Source: an uncultured Acetatifactor sp.
GTDB lineage: Bacteria; Bacillota; Clostridia; Lachnospirales; Lachnospiraceae
Length of the DNA stretch: 64,000 nt
Direction of reading: 5' to 3'
Assembly (NCBI GenBank): GCA_910577235.1
Contig: CAJTMX010000006.1
Coordinates: 1-64,000, forward strand
The notes under the pieces: generated by a model
The model's database searches: none
What the model was told of the DNA's origin: nothing
Seen by the model: only the letters and a program-made list of their open reading frames with translations
In this document: positions 1 through 8,764 of the stretch, in pieces
Position numbering within the stretch: position 1 is the first letter of the stretch
Layout: the number at the start of each line of letters is the position of its first letter
Position numbers and translations under genes: made by a program

Positions 1-50
1 CGCGACCCCCTCCTTGGCAAGGAGGTGCTCCACCGCTGAGCCACTCGCGC
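1..50 (-). tRNA. tRNA-Gly (GCC), 3' part outside the window
   Basis: Read on the minus strand from position 50, the sequence folds as the 5' two thirds of a tRNA: a 7-nt acceptor strand GCGCGAG, a D arm with stem GCTC/GAGC, and an anticodon stem CCTCC/GGAGG closing the loop TTGCCAA, which gives anticodon GCC (glycine). The variable region is just entered before the window ends, so the T arm and acceptor 3' strand are not visible. A near-perfect promoter lies immediately upstream. Confidence 0.9.
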
Positions 51-78
51 ATATATCAGATTGCTCTGAACAAAATAT

Positions 79-107
79 ACTATACAATAGGATGGGCGGT
101 TTGTCAA
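79..107 (-). promoter_or_regulatory. Sigma-70-type promoter of the tRNA-Gly gene
   Basis: On the minus strand TTGACA (102-107) is followed after exactly 17 nt by TATAGT (79-84). The predicted start near 72 lies about 20 nt before the tRNA, as expected for a strong stable-RNA promoter. Confidence 0.8.
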
Positions 108-140
108 CTGTTATTTTAAAAAAAGAGAAATTGCGTGTAC

Positions 141-172
141 AATAAAGACAACTGGGGGCATACAGCCCCCGG
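141..172 (-). terminator. Probable intrinsic terminator of the GH3 gene
   Basis: An 8-bp stem (152-159 with 165-172, one G-T pair, 5-nt loop) rich in G and C, followed on the minus strand by TTGTCTTTATT. It starts 2 bp past the stop codon of the GH3 gene. Confidence 0.6.
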
Positions 173-174
173 TC

Positions 175-1530
175 CTATTCTCCCATATCCAGTCTGCCGG
201 CACATTTGATACGGTATATCCTGCGCAGGGCGTCATTGATCCTCTCCTCCGAGATCGTCCCATCCTGAACCGCTGCCAAGACAGCCGCGTGGGCCTCCTC
301 AAAGTTCTCCGGCATCAGGATCATGTCACATCCGGCTTTCAAAGCCAGAACAGCCGCCTGCTCGGAACTATAGTACTCGGAGATCGCCTTCATATCCATG
401 GCATCGGTGATCACCACTCCCCGGTAACCCATCTCCCCCCGCAGCAGATCGGTGACGATCACACTGGACAGGGATGCAGGAGTATTATCTCCCGTGAGTG
501 CCGGAACCGCCGTGTGTCCTACCATAATGATCTGCACACCCGAATCTATAGCGCTTTGGTACACAGCCAGCTCCTGGCTGCGCAGCTCTTCCGCGGTTCT
601 CTCCGACACCGCCAGTCCTTCATGTGTATCCGCTGCCGTACCGCCGCCGCAGGGAAAATGCTTTACACACGCGGCCACACCCTGTTCCCGCAGGCCGCTG
701 ACCATACTATTCACATAGGCCGTCACCGCCGCCCCGTCACTGCCATAAGCCCTGGCGCTCATCACGCTGCCCTCCACATTGGCCAGATCCGCCACCGGCG
801 CAAAATCCACATTGATACCGTAGGAGGCAAGTCCCATGCCCAGTCCTGTACCGGCCTGATAAGCCGCCGCCGGATCTCCGGCTGCGCCGATATCCGCAGC
901 AGAAGTCTGTTTGTCGATCAGCCCTGCCGCCGCTAAGGGACTGATGCCGCCCCCTTCCTCCTCTATACCGAGGAAGATCGGATATTTGCTGTACAATTCG
1001 GTGTTGCCCAGCATCTCACGAAACTGTTCCGCATCCCTGATATTCTTCTTGGCATATACAATACCGCCCACCGCGTACCTGACCAGGGCTTCTCTGGTAC
1101 CGTCTCCCGCTTTAACGGCGGCGCTCACATCGGTAATGGACTCAGGAGTGACAAAAAACAGACCCGATATCTTGTCCTCCAGAGGCATGGCGTCGATCAT
1201 GGCGTTTATGACCTCGTCCAGCTTTTCCTCCTCCGTCAATTCCGGTATGGGTTCTGCCGTAGGCTCCGGCACTTCCGGCGGCGTTTCGATGCTTTCCTCC
1301 GACTGCTCGATCTGCTGCTCCAGCTCGGACTGCAGACTCTCCTGCTCCGCCTGCTCTTCCTGCCGTCTCTGTTCCTGCCACTGGGTCAGATATTTAACCC
1401 CGGTGACAATGCCAACAGCCATCAATGCAATCAGCAACAGCAGCACTACATACGCCAATATCTGGTTGCGCTGTCTTCTCTTACGCCGTGTCTCCCTCTG
1501 CTGTTGCAATTTCTCCTGCCGATTATCCAT
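175..1530 (-). CDS. Membrane-anchored glycoside hydrolase family 3 (NagZ-like beta-N-acetylhexosaminidase)
   Basis: The 451-residue protein has a basic N-terminus, one membrane segment (about 24-46), a charged Gln/Glu-rich coil and a Pro/Glu linker (50-100), then a GH3 catalytic domain (about 103-440). D376 in VITDAMDM matches the family nucleophile. The D301-T-H303 motif matches the Asp/His general acid-base dyad of NagZ-type enzymes. The usual KHFPGHG is altered to KHFPCGGG, so substrate preference is uncertain. By family, such enzymes remove N-acetylglucosamine from peptidoglycan fragments; the anchor would place this one at the outer face of the membrane. It is monocistronic, with a terminator downstream and a long AT-rich leader region upstream. 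The ribosome-binding site is weak (AAAGG about 12 nt upstream). Confidence 0.8.
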   Translation of the reverse strand: MDNRQEKLQQQRETRRKRRQRNQILAYVVLLLLIALMAVGIVTGVKYLTQWQEQRRQEEQAEQESLQSELEQQIEQSEESIETPPEVPEPTAEPIPELTEEEKLDEVINAMIDAMPLEDKISGLFFVTPESITDVSAAVKAGDGTREALVRYAVGGIVYAKKNIRDAEQFREMLGNTELYSKYPIFLGIEEEGGGISPLAAAGLIDKQTSAADIGAAGDPAAAYQAGTGLGMGLASYGINVDFAPVADLANVEGSVMSARAYGSDGAAVTAYVNSMVSGLREQGVAACVKHFPCGGGTAADTHEGLAVSERTAEELRSQELAVYQSAIDSGVQIIMVGHTAVPALTGDNTPASLSSVIVTDLLRGEMGYRGVVITDAMDMKAISEYYSSEQAAVLALKAGCDMILMPENFEEAHAAVLAAVQDGTISEERINDALRRIYRIKCAGRLDMGE

Positions 1531-1639
1531 CTGTGTTCATTGCCTTTCTGTGTTCATACTGCCCGCCATATTGCATATACAGCAAAAGTATACCTTATCA
1601 GCCGCTATTTTTCTACATAAAAACACTTTTTTCTATAAA

Positions 1640-1822
1640 ATTAAGAAATAAATAATTGTACATAGGAAGAGAGCACATCAATTCTTTCTTGATGCGCCCT
1701 CTTCAAACTATGCTGTCCAATGGTCTCTACCTCCGTATTGTATTTTTTGATTCCGTTATCCTTAGTACATTGGCCCTTCCTCCTGTGTTTATTTGGAATC
1801 GTTTGTGTATCTCTTTTGTATG
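1640..1822 (-). other. Candidate small RNA or 5' leader with a two-codon ORF and hairpin
   Basis: Downstream of a strong minus-strand promoter (1828-1855) lies AGGAGG (1779-1784), 8 nt from ATG-TAC-TAA (1762-1770), a start-tyrosine-stop reading frame. Further on, CATTGG can pair with CCAATG spanning that start codon. A hairpin follows (1666-1704) with arms GAAGAG/CTCTTC and CATCAA/TTGATG, a 7-nt loop and two internal mismatches, and then T-rich sequence. No open frame of credible coding character begins inside this transcript. It could be a small RNA, or an attenuator-like leader of the GH3 gene that begins at 1530. Function is unknown. Confidence 0.4.
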
Positions 1823-1827
1823 ATTTT

Positions 1828-1855
1828 ATTATAGCAGGTATTTGGGATTTGTCAA
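1828..1855 (-). promoter_or_regulatory. Consensus sigma-70-type promoter with extended -10
   Basis: TTGACA (1850-1855), a 16-nt spacer, and TATAAT (1828-1833) preceded by TGC, read on the minus strand. It drives the unexplained leader at 1640-1822 and possibly the GH3 gene about 290 nt downstream. Confidence 0.7.
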
Positions 1856-1991
1856 CACATTTTTTCAAAAAACTTTTATTTTTTTCATTATTCATTTTTT
1901 GTCTCCAAATATTTCCATTTTTCGACATGTAATAAGTTGTTTTCTGCTATTTTATCGGGGTGCACATACAGACCGGACACAAACTATCATA

Positions 1992-2064
1992 TAAAAAGGA
2001 TGAATTTCCATCTGCCGCGTTGTCTTCAAGAGACATGTCCGCCGGACAGATTGAAAATTCATCC
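1992..2064 (-). terminator. Intrinsic terminator of the chemotaxis receptor gene
   Basis: A long hairpin with outer arms GGATGAATTT (1998-2007) and AAATTCATCC (2055-2064) and an inner TGTCTC/GAGACA pairing, followed on the minus strand by CTTTTTAT. It lies just past the receptor stop codon. The rest of 1856-1991 shows no gene. Confidence 0.75.
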
Positions 2065-2099
2065 CATATGGTTAAGTTGCAGGTGTACCTGCCGGCACA

Positions 2100-4127
2100 C
2101 TAGCTATTATATTGAAATCTTCCCACCAGCTCTTTCAGCAGATCGGCCTGTCTAGCCAATTCCTCGGACGCTGCGGCGCTCTCCTCCGAAGTCGCGGAGT
2201 TGGACTCCACCACGCCGGCAATCTGACTGATGCCTTCCGTGATCTGGGCTGCCGCCCTTGCCTGATTGTCTGACGCTATGGCGATCTCCTCCATAGACTC
2301 GTTTACGGTCTTGGCATTCTCCACCACGGCGATCAGAGAGTCCGCAGTGGAATTGGCGAACTGGATTCCCTCCTCCACCGCCGTTATCGCATTCTGTATC
2401 AGATCCTTCGTATTCCTTGCCGCCTCCGAACTCTGGTCGGCCAGCGCGCCTACCTGAGTGGCCACCACGGCAAATCCCCTTCCATGCTCTCCCGCTCTTG
2501 CCGCCTCTATGGACGCGTTCAGAGCGAGCAGCGCCGTCTGGTCCGCAATCTCCTCTATGCTGCTGATGATCTCGGCAATCTTGTCGGAGGCCGCCCTGAT
2601 CTTGTCCATCGCCTCCGTGTTGTTCTTCATATGCTCATTGCTCTCGTTGATCTGCTGATGCATATCCGCCACAATGCCCCTGGCCTTCTCCGCATTCTGG
2701 GCATTCACATATATCTTTTCCGAGATGTCCGTTATGGTGGCCGTCAGCTCTTCCACGGCGCTTGCCTGATCCGTGGCGCCCTCCGCAAGCTGCTGCGCGG
2801 CACCCGCCAGATCCTCCGCTCCTCTCTGGACGCACTGCGCATTATTGTCAATTTCCTTCATGGCCTCGCTCAACGCCGCCACAATATCCCTAAAGGAACG
2901 GCTGATCTCCGCAAAGTCCCCCTTGTAATCTCCCTCTATGGCAATCTTGAAATTGCCGTCGGACAGTTCGGCAAGATGAGCGTCAATATCGCTGATCACA
3001 TTTTTCAGATCCTGGACCGTCTGCGCAAGACTGCGCATCAATATTGCCGTCTCGTCATTCTCCACCGGCACAGGCGTCTCGGAGTGAAGATCCCCCTGGG
3101 CCAGGAGTTCCAGCCGTTTTACCACAACCGTAATGGGCTGCACTACCTTTTTGCCGAGGCTGATACCGCTCTTAACTCCGTAAGCCGTAAAAGCTATCAC
3201 GAACATGGTTGTGACTACCATAGAAAGATAGAACATTCCCAAAAATTCGCTTCGCACGGCCGCGACGCCTATGCTCCATCCATTGATGCCGGGAACGGGC
3301 GAATAAGCCACCACCTTTGTCTTCCCGTTATAGCTGTAGGTTCCCGTGCCCGATTCCCCGGCGATCATCCGCTTACAGATATTGCTGTACTTCCTCAGCC
3401 TCGGATTGCTCTCTCCCAGGGCGATGCTGTCCTCCACACCCACCAGAGACGAATCGACATCCGCGATGGTAATACCGTTGGCATCCAGCATGAAGGCCGT
3501 GCCCCCCGCGCCCACCTTGATGGAACGCATGATATCGTTGAGATACTCTCCGTCTGGAATATATACCACGGCGCCCACCGGCTTTGTACCGGGCTGACCG
3601 TTCTCCCACAGAGGCGCTGAGACCGCAAAGGATACCGAATGCGTAAGCTCGTTGTACGCGGGTGTGGAAATAAATGTATTCCCCTGCATGGCTTCCTTAA
3701 AACAGCCGCTGGCGGAAAGATCCATCCCGGAGATCATGTCAATGCCATCGCTGCCTAACAGAAACCCTCTCTCATAATTGTGATCCGCCACCTTCTGATT
3801 CAGGATAGCCACCTTGTCCTCCACCGATCGCTCCGGATCGGCCAGGCGGGCGATGCTGCCCGTCTCATAGGCCACCGCCACATACTGCTGGAGAGATGCG
3901 GCCACATAGTACGCCGCCACATCGGATGTGTTGTTGATCGTCTCTGAAACCGCGTTGATAGAAGATATGTAACTCAATATGGAAGAGATCACTCCCAATA
4001 CGATACAGCACACTAATATGGTCCTGGCAAAGTTTGAAGAAATCTTCTTCTCAATGCTGACAAATCCCCCACCCGCTTTTTCCTGCTGCATACCTCCTGA
4101 TAACTTGTTGCCGTCTCCTTGTTTCAT
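2100..4127 (-). CDS. Methyl-accepting chemotaxis protein with Cache sensor domain
   Basis: The 675-residue receptor has a membrane segment at about 35-57, an extracellular double-Cache-like sensor (about 60-290), a second membrane segment (about 300-320), a HAMP region, and a long cytoplasmic helical hairpin. The signalling tip includes IADQTALLALNASIEAARAG, the contact surface for CheA and CheW in this family. It should sense a small ligand outside the cell and set flagellar direction; the ligand is not predictable here. It stands alone, with its own terminator and about 270 bp of upstream sequence, so it is probably transcribed separately. No chemotaxis or flagellar genes are in the window. 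The start is supported by AGGGGG about 8 nt upstream. Confidence 0.9.
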   Translation of the reverse strand: MKQGDGNKLSGGMQQEKAGGGFVSIEKKISSNFARTILVCCIVLGVISSILSYISSINAVSETINNTSDVAAYYVAASLQQYVAVAYETGSIARLADPERSVEDKVAILNQKVADHNYERGFLLGSDGIDMISGMDLSASGCFKEAMQGNTFISTPAYNELTHSVSFAVSAPLWENGQPGTKPVGAVVYIPDGEYLNDIMRSIKVGAGGTAFMLDANGITIADVDSSLVGVEDSIALGESNPRLRKYSNICKRMIAGESGTGTYSYNGKTKVVAYSPVPGINGWSIGVAAVRSEFLGMFYLSMVVTTMFVIAFTAYGVKSGISLGKKVVQPITVVVKRLELLAQGDLHSETPVPVENDETAILMRSLAQTVQDLKNVISDIDAHLAELSDGNFKIAIEGDYKGDFAEISRSFRDIVAALSEAMKEIDNNAQCVQRGAEDLAGAAQQLAEGATDQASAVEELTATITDISEKIYVNAQNAEKARGIVADMHQQINESNEHMKNNTEAMDKIRAASDKIAEIISSIEEIADQTALLALNASIEAARAGEHGRGFAVVATQVGALADQSSEAARNTKDLIQNAITAVEEGIQFANSTADSLIAVVENAKTVNESMEEIAIASDNQARAAAQITEGISQIAGVVESNSATSEESAAASEELARQADLLKELVGRFQYNS

Positions 4128-4224
4128 TCAAATACCCCCTCATTTTTGATAACCTCATTGTATAATCTCTATAGAATATTCATTTTTGCAAGTTTTTCCG
4201 ACCATGAATCCCTATATTTGTAAT

Positions 4225-4230
4225 ATTATA
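4225..4230 (-). promoter_or_regulatory. Possible extended -10 element for the chemotaxis receptor
   Basis: On the minus strand TATAAT is preceded by TGA, an extended -10 arrangement, about 95 nt before the start codon. No good -35 is present, and no sigma-28 pattern was found here although that would be expected for a chemotaxis gene. Confidence 0.35.
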
Positions 4231-4346
4231 TCATAAGAAGAATGATTATTCTACTGTTTTCTGAAAATTTATAATACTAATCGTACTTTGCTAAAAAATG
4301 TAATTTCTGCTGAATCTACATTTACAGCAAAAAAGAGAAAAACAGA

Positions 4347-4389
4347 CAAAAAAAAGACTGCCCAGGCAACATTATGCCCGAACAGTCTT
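4347..4389 (-). terminator. Intrinsic terminator of the aspartokinase operon
   Basis: On the minus strand an AAGACTG...CAGTCTT hairpin (arms 4383-4389 and 4354-4360, with inner GGGCA/TGCC pairing) ends in a run of eight T. It lies 13 bp past the aspartokinase stop codon. Confidence 0.9.
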
Positions 4390-4402
4390 CTGCTGATCGT
4401 AT

Positions 4403-5722
4403 TTACAGTTGCGCGATCACAAAAATATCATAAATCGCGCGGATAGCGTTTTCAAAATCCTCGTTTGCCACACCGATGATGATGTTCAGCTCGGAGGACC
4501 CCTGATCGATCATCTTTACATTCACATTGTTGTGGGCCAGCGCGGAAAAAATACGTCCCGCAGTACCTCTGGTGGACTTCATACCCCGTCCCACCACAGC
4601 GACCAGCGCCAGATCGGATTCAATCTCTATGGACTCCGGCTCAGCCATGCGATGAATGGCCGCCACTACTTTTTGCTCCTTGTGCATAAACTCGTCCTGA
4701 TGTACAAACACAGTCAGAGTGTCTATGCCTGACGGCACATGTTCAAAGGATATACCGCTGTCCTCAAATGCCTGCAGCACTTTGCGTCCAAATCCGATTT
4801 CGGAATTCATCTTATCCTTTTCTATATTTATCGCGCAGAATCCTTTCTTACCGGCGATACCGGTGATCACAAATCTTGACTTCTGGCAGGTACTGCCCAC
4901 GATCCATGTACCGCTGTCCCCCGGCGCGTTGGTGTTGCGGATATTGATGGGAATCCCCATCTGGCGCACCGGGAATATGGCGTCCTCATGCAGCACCGGA
5001 AATCCCATGTACGCTAGCTCTCTGAGTTCCCTGTATGTGATCACATCGATCGGCTCAGGATTTTCTATAATATGGGGATCTGTTACCAGAACTCCCGACA
5101 CATCCGTCCAGTTCTCGTACACATCCGCCTTGATGGCCTTGGCAACGATAGAACCGGTAATATCCGAACCGCCCCTGGAAAACGTCTTTATCCTGCCGTC
5201 AGGCATGGAACCGTAAAAACCGGGGATCACCGCGCTTTCACAGCCAGCCAGTCTTGCGGAGAGCACATCGTTGGTCCTGTCCGGGTCAAACTCGCCGTTC
5301 TCGTCAAAATAAATTACATCCGCGGCATCCACAAACTCAAAACCCAAATAGGCGGACATGATAATGCCGTTCAGGTATTCTCCTCGGGAAGCGGCATAAT
5401 TGCTGCCTGCCTTTTCTTTAAACTGTTTCTCAATCTGCGCGAACTCCTCCTCCAGAGACAGAGGCAGTTCCAAACCGTCGATGATCTGCTGGTATCTGTC
5501 CCTGATGGCCTGCAGTTCCCCGTGAAAATCCTGCCCCGCGTCCGCCAGAGCGTAACAGCCATACAACATATCCGTAACCTTGGTGTCCTTATCGTTACGC
5601 TTTCCGGGAGCGGAAGGAACCACAAATTTTCTCTCCGCGTCCGAACGGATGATATTGCCTACCTTTTTGAACTGTTCGGCGCTGGCCAGAGAACTGCCGC
5701 CGAATTTCACTACCTTTTTCAT
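4403..5722 (-). CDS. lysC: Aspartate kinase
   Basis: The 439-residue enzyme phosphorylates L-aspartate, the first step towards threonine, methionine and lysine. The N-terminal kinase domain begins KFGGSS, and FSRGGSDITGS lies near residue 180 in the nucleotide and substrate site. Two C-terminal ACT domains (about 300-439), including SGIDTLTVFV and GSSELNIIIGV, are the usual allosteric site for amino-acid feedback. The gene is last in an operon after the ACT-domain protein and homoserine dehydrogenase, 47 bp behind the latter, and is followed by a strong terminator. Pairing with hom points to the threonine/methionine branch, although the paralogue type cannot be settled from sequence alone. 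Confidence 0.93.
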   Translation of the reverse strand: MKKVVKFGGSSLASAEQFKKVGNIIRSDAERKFVVPSAPGKRNDKDTKVTDMLYGCYALADAGQDFHGELQAIRDRYQQIIDGLELPLSLEEEFAQIEKQFKEKAGSNYAASRGEYLNGIIMSAYLGFEFVDAADVIYFDENGEFDPDRTNDVLSARLAGCESAVIPGFYGSMPDGRIKTFSRGGSDITGSIVAKAIKADVYENWTDVSGVLVTDPHIIENPEPIDVITYRELRELAYMGFPVLHEDAIFPVRQMGIPINIRNTNAPGDSGTWIVGSTCQKSRFVITGIAGKKGFCAINIEKDKMNSEIGFGRKVLQAFEDSGISFEHVPSGIDTLTVFVHQDEFMHKEQKVVAAIHRMAEPESIEIESDLALVAVVGRGMKSTRGTAGRIFSALAHNNVNVKMIDQGSSELNIIIGVANEDFENAIRAIYDIFVIAQL

Positions 5723-5769
5723 GTTGCCCGTCCTATCCTTCTTTCTTTGATTGTTATCTTCCGAACTGC

Positions 5770-6981
5770 CTATCCTTCCAAGCGGATTCTGCCCAGCACC
5801 CGGTCGCCCAGCGTTTCATACTTTGACGCGAAGTCCCTTTCCTTTATGGGTGAAATGAGATAACCGCAGTCCTGCGTTCTTCCCTCTACCACTATTTTCT
5901 CCGCGCCGGGAAACGCCGCCTCCACCTCTGCCGCCGCATCGTACCTGGCTCTCACGAAGAATCTTCTCTCCACATCGCCTATTTCCGCCAGCCTCGCCGG
6001 TTCCTGACTCCAGAAACACATGATCGTCTTGCCCTGGTGTCTGGCGCAGTCCACCACATCGGATACCACTGCGCTGGCGGTGGGCAGCTTACCCGCACCC
6101 TTTCCGTAATACATGGAATCGCCCAGCATATTGCCCCGCACACATACTGCGTTAAACACGCCGCTTACCGTATAAAGCGGATTGTCCGGAGCGATCATGC
6201 AGGGAGCCACCATGGCCAGCGTCCCCTGAGGAGTGTCCTTACTCATAGCCAGCAGCTTGATCGATCTGCCCATGGCTTTGGCATATATAAAATCTTCCGC
6301 GGTGATCCCGGTGATCCCCTCTGTGTATATATCTTTATAGGACACATTCTGACCGGTCATCAGAGACGACAGGATCGCGATCTTACGGCAGGCGTCATGC
6401 CCTTCTATATCCGCCTCGGGATTCCGTTCCGCATACCCCTTTTCCTGGGCTTTCTTCAGCGTGGCGGCATAATCCGCTCCCTCGCGCTCCATCTTGGTCA
6501 AAATATAGTTGGTGGTGCCGTTTAAAATACCTGTGATGGTCTCCAGTTTCTCGGCGGTCAGCGAATAGTTCAACGGACGGATAATGGGAATACCTCCGCC
6601 CACGCTGGCCTCAAAGAGATAATTGCAGTTGTGCTCCCGGGCGATCCGCAGCAGTTCCGGGCCATGGCTCGCCACCAGCTCCTTGTTGGAGGAGCATACG
6701 CTCTTGCCTCTCTCCAGAGCCGCTTTGGTAAAGTCATATGCCGGTTTCACACCGCCCATGGTCTCGCAGATAATGGTCACCTCGGGATCGTCCAGAATGA
6801 TGTTGACATCATGGACCACCTTCTGCTCGTAAGGGTCACCGGGAAAGTCCCGCAGGTCCAGAATATACTTGATCTCCAACTCTGCCGCGGACTTTTTGTT
6901 AACCATCTCTTTATTTTTCTCAATGACCTCCACCACACCGCTGCCCACGGTGCCATATCCCCATACCGCTACATAAATCAT
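5770..6981 (-). CDS. hom: Homoserine dehydrogenase
   Basis: The 403-residue enzyme reduces aspartate semialdehyde to homoserine. It opens with an NAD(P)-binding Rossmann motif (VWGYGTVGSGVVEVI). The catalytic region contains GGGIPIIRPLN and GILNGTTNYILTKM, both typical of the family. The C-terminal extension is short compared with enzymes that carry a full ACT domain. It sits between an ACT-domain regulator gene (64 bp upstream) and aspartokinase (47 bp downstream), all on the same strand. The start has AGGA close upstream (GAGGAAGAT before ATG). Confidence 0.93.
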   Translation of the reverse strand: MIYVAVWGYGTVGSGVVEVIEKNKEMVNKKSAAELEIKYILDLRDFPGDPYEQKVVHDVNIILDDPEVTIICETMGGVKPAYDFTKAALERGKSVCSSNKELVASHGPELLRIAREHNCNYLFEASVGGGIPIIRPLNYSLTAEKLETITGILNGTTNYILTKMEREGADYAATLKKAQEKGYAERNPEADIEGHDACRKIAILSSLMTGQNVSYKDIYTEGITGITAEDFIYAKAMGRSIKLLAMSKDTPQGTLAMVAPCMIAPDNPLYTVSGVFNAVCVRGNMLGDSMYYGKGAGKLPTASAVVSDVVDCARHQGKTIMCFWSQEPARLAEIGDVERRFFVRARYDAAAEVEAAFPGAEKIVVEGRTQDCGYLISPIKERDFASKYETLGDRVLGRIRLEG

Positions 6982-7045
6982 ATCTTCCTCACATTCTGCT
7001 GCATGTCAGCCCTTTGTCTATCCGGTCCCACCTGTCCTGTTCCCG

Positions 7046-7489
7046 CTATTCCTTGGCCAGTATCATCACATGGTGCACACCCCTGCGGCTCTCCAACTCC
7101 TGCATCATACGTGCCACATCCCCCGCGGTCTGCAGCACCTGGATACTGATACTCAGAGATGCCACGCCATTGATCGGGATACTCTGGTGAATGGTCAGGA
7201 TATTCCCTCCGAACTCCGCGATGATCTTCAGCACATCCGACAACAGCCCCGGCTCATCATCCATCTGCATGGTCAGGGTGATCGTGGTTCCACGGGCATT
7301 GTCGTGAAATTCAAATATATCATCTTTGTACTTGTAAAAGGAACTCCTGCTGATGCCCACCGCATCCACCGCTTCCTGTATGGTATCCGCTTTCTCGGAT
7401 TCCAGAAGGCCCTTGGCCTCCACCACCTTTAAAAGCACTTCCGGGATAGCTTTCTCTCGCACCATATAATATTTGACACTGTCTTTCAT
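7046..7489 (-). CDS. ACT domain-containing protein, PheB/UPF0735 family
   Basis: The 147-residue protein starts MKDSVKYYMVREKAIPEVLL, has a helix-turn-helix-like segment (IQEAVDAVGISRSSFYKYKD) and a C-terminal ACT domain (MQMDDEPGLLSDVLKII onward). Members of this family lie beside hom in many Firmicutes and are thought to bind amino acids, but their exact function is not established. I chose the ATG at 7489 because GGGAG lies 8 nt upstream. An in-frame upstream start at 7540 would add 17 residues and has poorer ribosome-binding context. First gene of the hom-lysC operon, behind a recognisable promoter. Confidence 0.85.
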   Translation of the reverse strand: MKDSVKYYMVREKAIPEVLLKVVEAKGLLESEKADTIQEAVDAVGISRSSFYKYKDDIFEFHDNARGTTITLTMQMDDEPGLLSDVLKIIAEFGGNILTIHQSIPINGVASLSISIQVLQTAGDVARMMQELESRRGVHHVMILAKE

Positions 7490-7564
7490 GATGTATTTCT
7501 CCCGCGCACATTTGTACGTCACCGAAAGATAGTTTAGCATGAACCCGCCATAAACGCAAGCCCT

Positions 7565-7593
7565 AAATTACAGAATTTTTACACTGTATCCAA
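7565..7593 (-). promoter_or_regulatory. Promoter of the ACT-hom-lysC operon
   Basis: On the minus strand TTGGAT (7588-7593), a 17-nt spacer, then TAATTT (7565-7570). It lies between the end of the lipoprotein gene and the ACT-domain gene, giving a leader of about 70 nt. Confidence 0.5.
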
Positions 7594-7596
7594 TAT

Positions 7597-8721
7597 TTAT
7601 TTAACAAATATTCCGTTATAGCTTTCTACTTTGTCGGACAGCACCACATAGATATGCTGCAGACCACCTAAGTATTCTCTGGAGGGGTCCTCATAGGGTA
7701 CTTTGCTCTCCACTTGCTTGATCATCCATTCAAAAGCCTGCAGCAGGCTGTTCCAGTCTCCCGCATACACCTGACGGTTAGACAGGGATTCCAGCATCAA
7801 TTGATTGTTGTCGCTGACCGCCTGTTGATAAGCCGCCGCCGTCTCCTGCATTTCCTCATACATCGGATACACCGGAGTCAGATCCAGCTCTGTCAAGTTG
7901 TAATCGTCGATACCCTGATCGTAAATCTCGTCCAGAATATCCGTGGCCAGGGTGATCATATGACTGTAATAGTACATGATCAGCTGGCCATTCTCCAGCA
8001 TCTGGGCCTCCCTGGTCTCATTCTCTTCATCCACGATGATCTCAACCTGTTTCATATACTCGCTGGCGTAAGCGGCAAATTCATCCAGACAGGCCATCAG
8101 CCGCACATGATTCTCTTTGGGCTGTTGATATTGGTTTTGCTCGTAGGTATACTCGGAGTCATCTATAGCGTCAAAGGTCTCCATGATCTCCCGCATGGAG
8201 GGTAGCATATCCACCACCAACCCATCCAAAGTCTCATAGGCAGGTTCCATGTTATATACCATCTCCGCATCCTCCACCGCATCCATGTTAAAACCTTTGA
8301 TGCGATAGCCATAACTGTATTCGGCATCCTCCCTAAACCGGAATTCGTCCGCCGTATCCACCACCAGGAAGTAGTTGTTGATGTCCTCCATGATCTCCAC
8401 GATAGTGTTGTAAAGCTCTATATAGATATTGTACTTGAGGACATCCATAGTCTCCGCATCCAGACCTAACTCATTCAGCTCCCCGCTCTGATCCGGCACT
8501 GCACCGCCTCCCACTGTATTGTTCACATCGGTAACGGCACTGCCAGAACTCTCCTGATGCGGCGTGTCCTCCTGTGATCTGGAGTTTTCCTCTCTGGTGT
8601 AGCCCTCCATATCAAGGCCCCTGTCCACCGCTCCGCCAACCTGAGCGCCAATGCCACAGCCGCACACGGTCATGCCTAACGCGCACAGCACAGCCAGAAA
8701 ACATGCCCTTTTCCTTTTCAT
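7597..8721 (-). CDS. Predicted lipoprotein of unknown function
   Basis: The 374-residue protein has a basic N-terminus, a hydrophobic signal segment and a lipobox-like VCG-C near residue 22, so it is probably exported and lipid-anchored. The mature part begins with a Ser/Glu-rich linker and continues as a mostly helical, acidic region with many Tyr and Met (about 80-374). I recognise no domain. The start at 8721 is supported by GGAGGA 5-6 nt upstream; a GTG 15 bp earlier is less likely. It follows glyA by 43 bp and probably shares its promoter. Confidence 0.75.
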   Translation of the reverse strand: MKRKRACFLAVLCALGMTVCGCGIGAQVGGAVDRGLDMEGYTREENSRSQEDTPHQESSGSAVTDVNNTVGGGAVPDQSGELNELGLDAETMDVLKYNIYIELYNTIVEIMEDINNYFLVVDTADEFRFREDAEYSYGYRIKGFNMDAVEDAEMVYNMEPAYETLDGLVVDMLPSMREIMETFDAIDDSEYTYEQNQYQQPKENHVRLMACLDEFAAYASEYMKQVEIIVDEENETREAQMLENGQLIMYYYSHMITLATDILDEIYDQGIDDYNLTELDLTPVYPMYEEMQETAAAYQQAVSDNNQLMLESLSNRQVYAGDWNSLLQAFEWMIKQVESKVPYEDPSREYLGGLQHIYVVLSDKVESYNGIFVK

Positions 8722-8764
8722 TAATTCCTCCCACACTGCGATAGTATTTCCTGCCGCCTTACTG

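Noticed and set aside
1641..1928. 95-codon minus-strand frame over the 1.6-1.9 kb region
   Set aside because: Its only start lies upstream of the strong promoter at 1828-1855, it has no ribosome-binding site, and its first half is built from promoter sequence.
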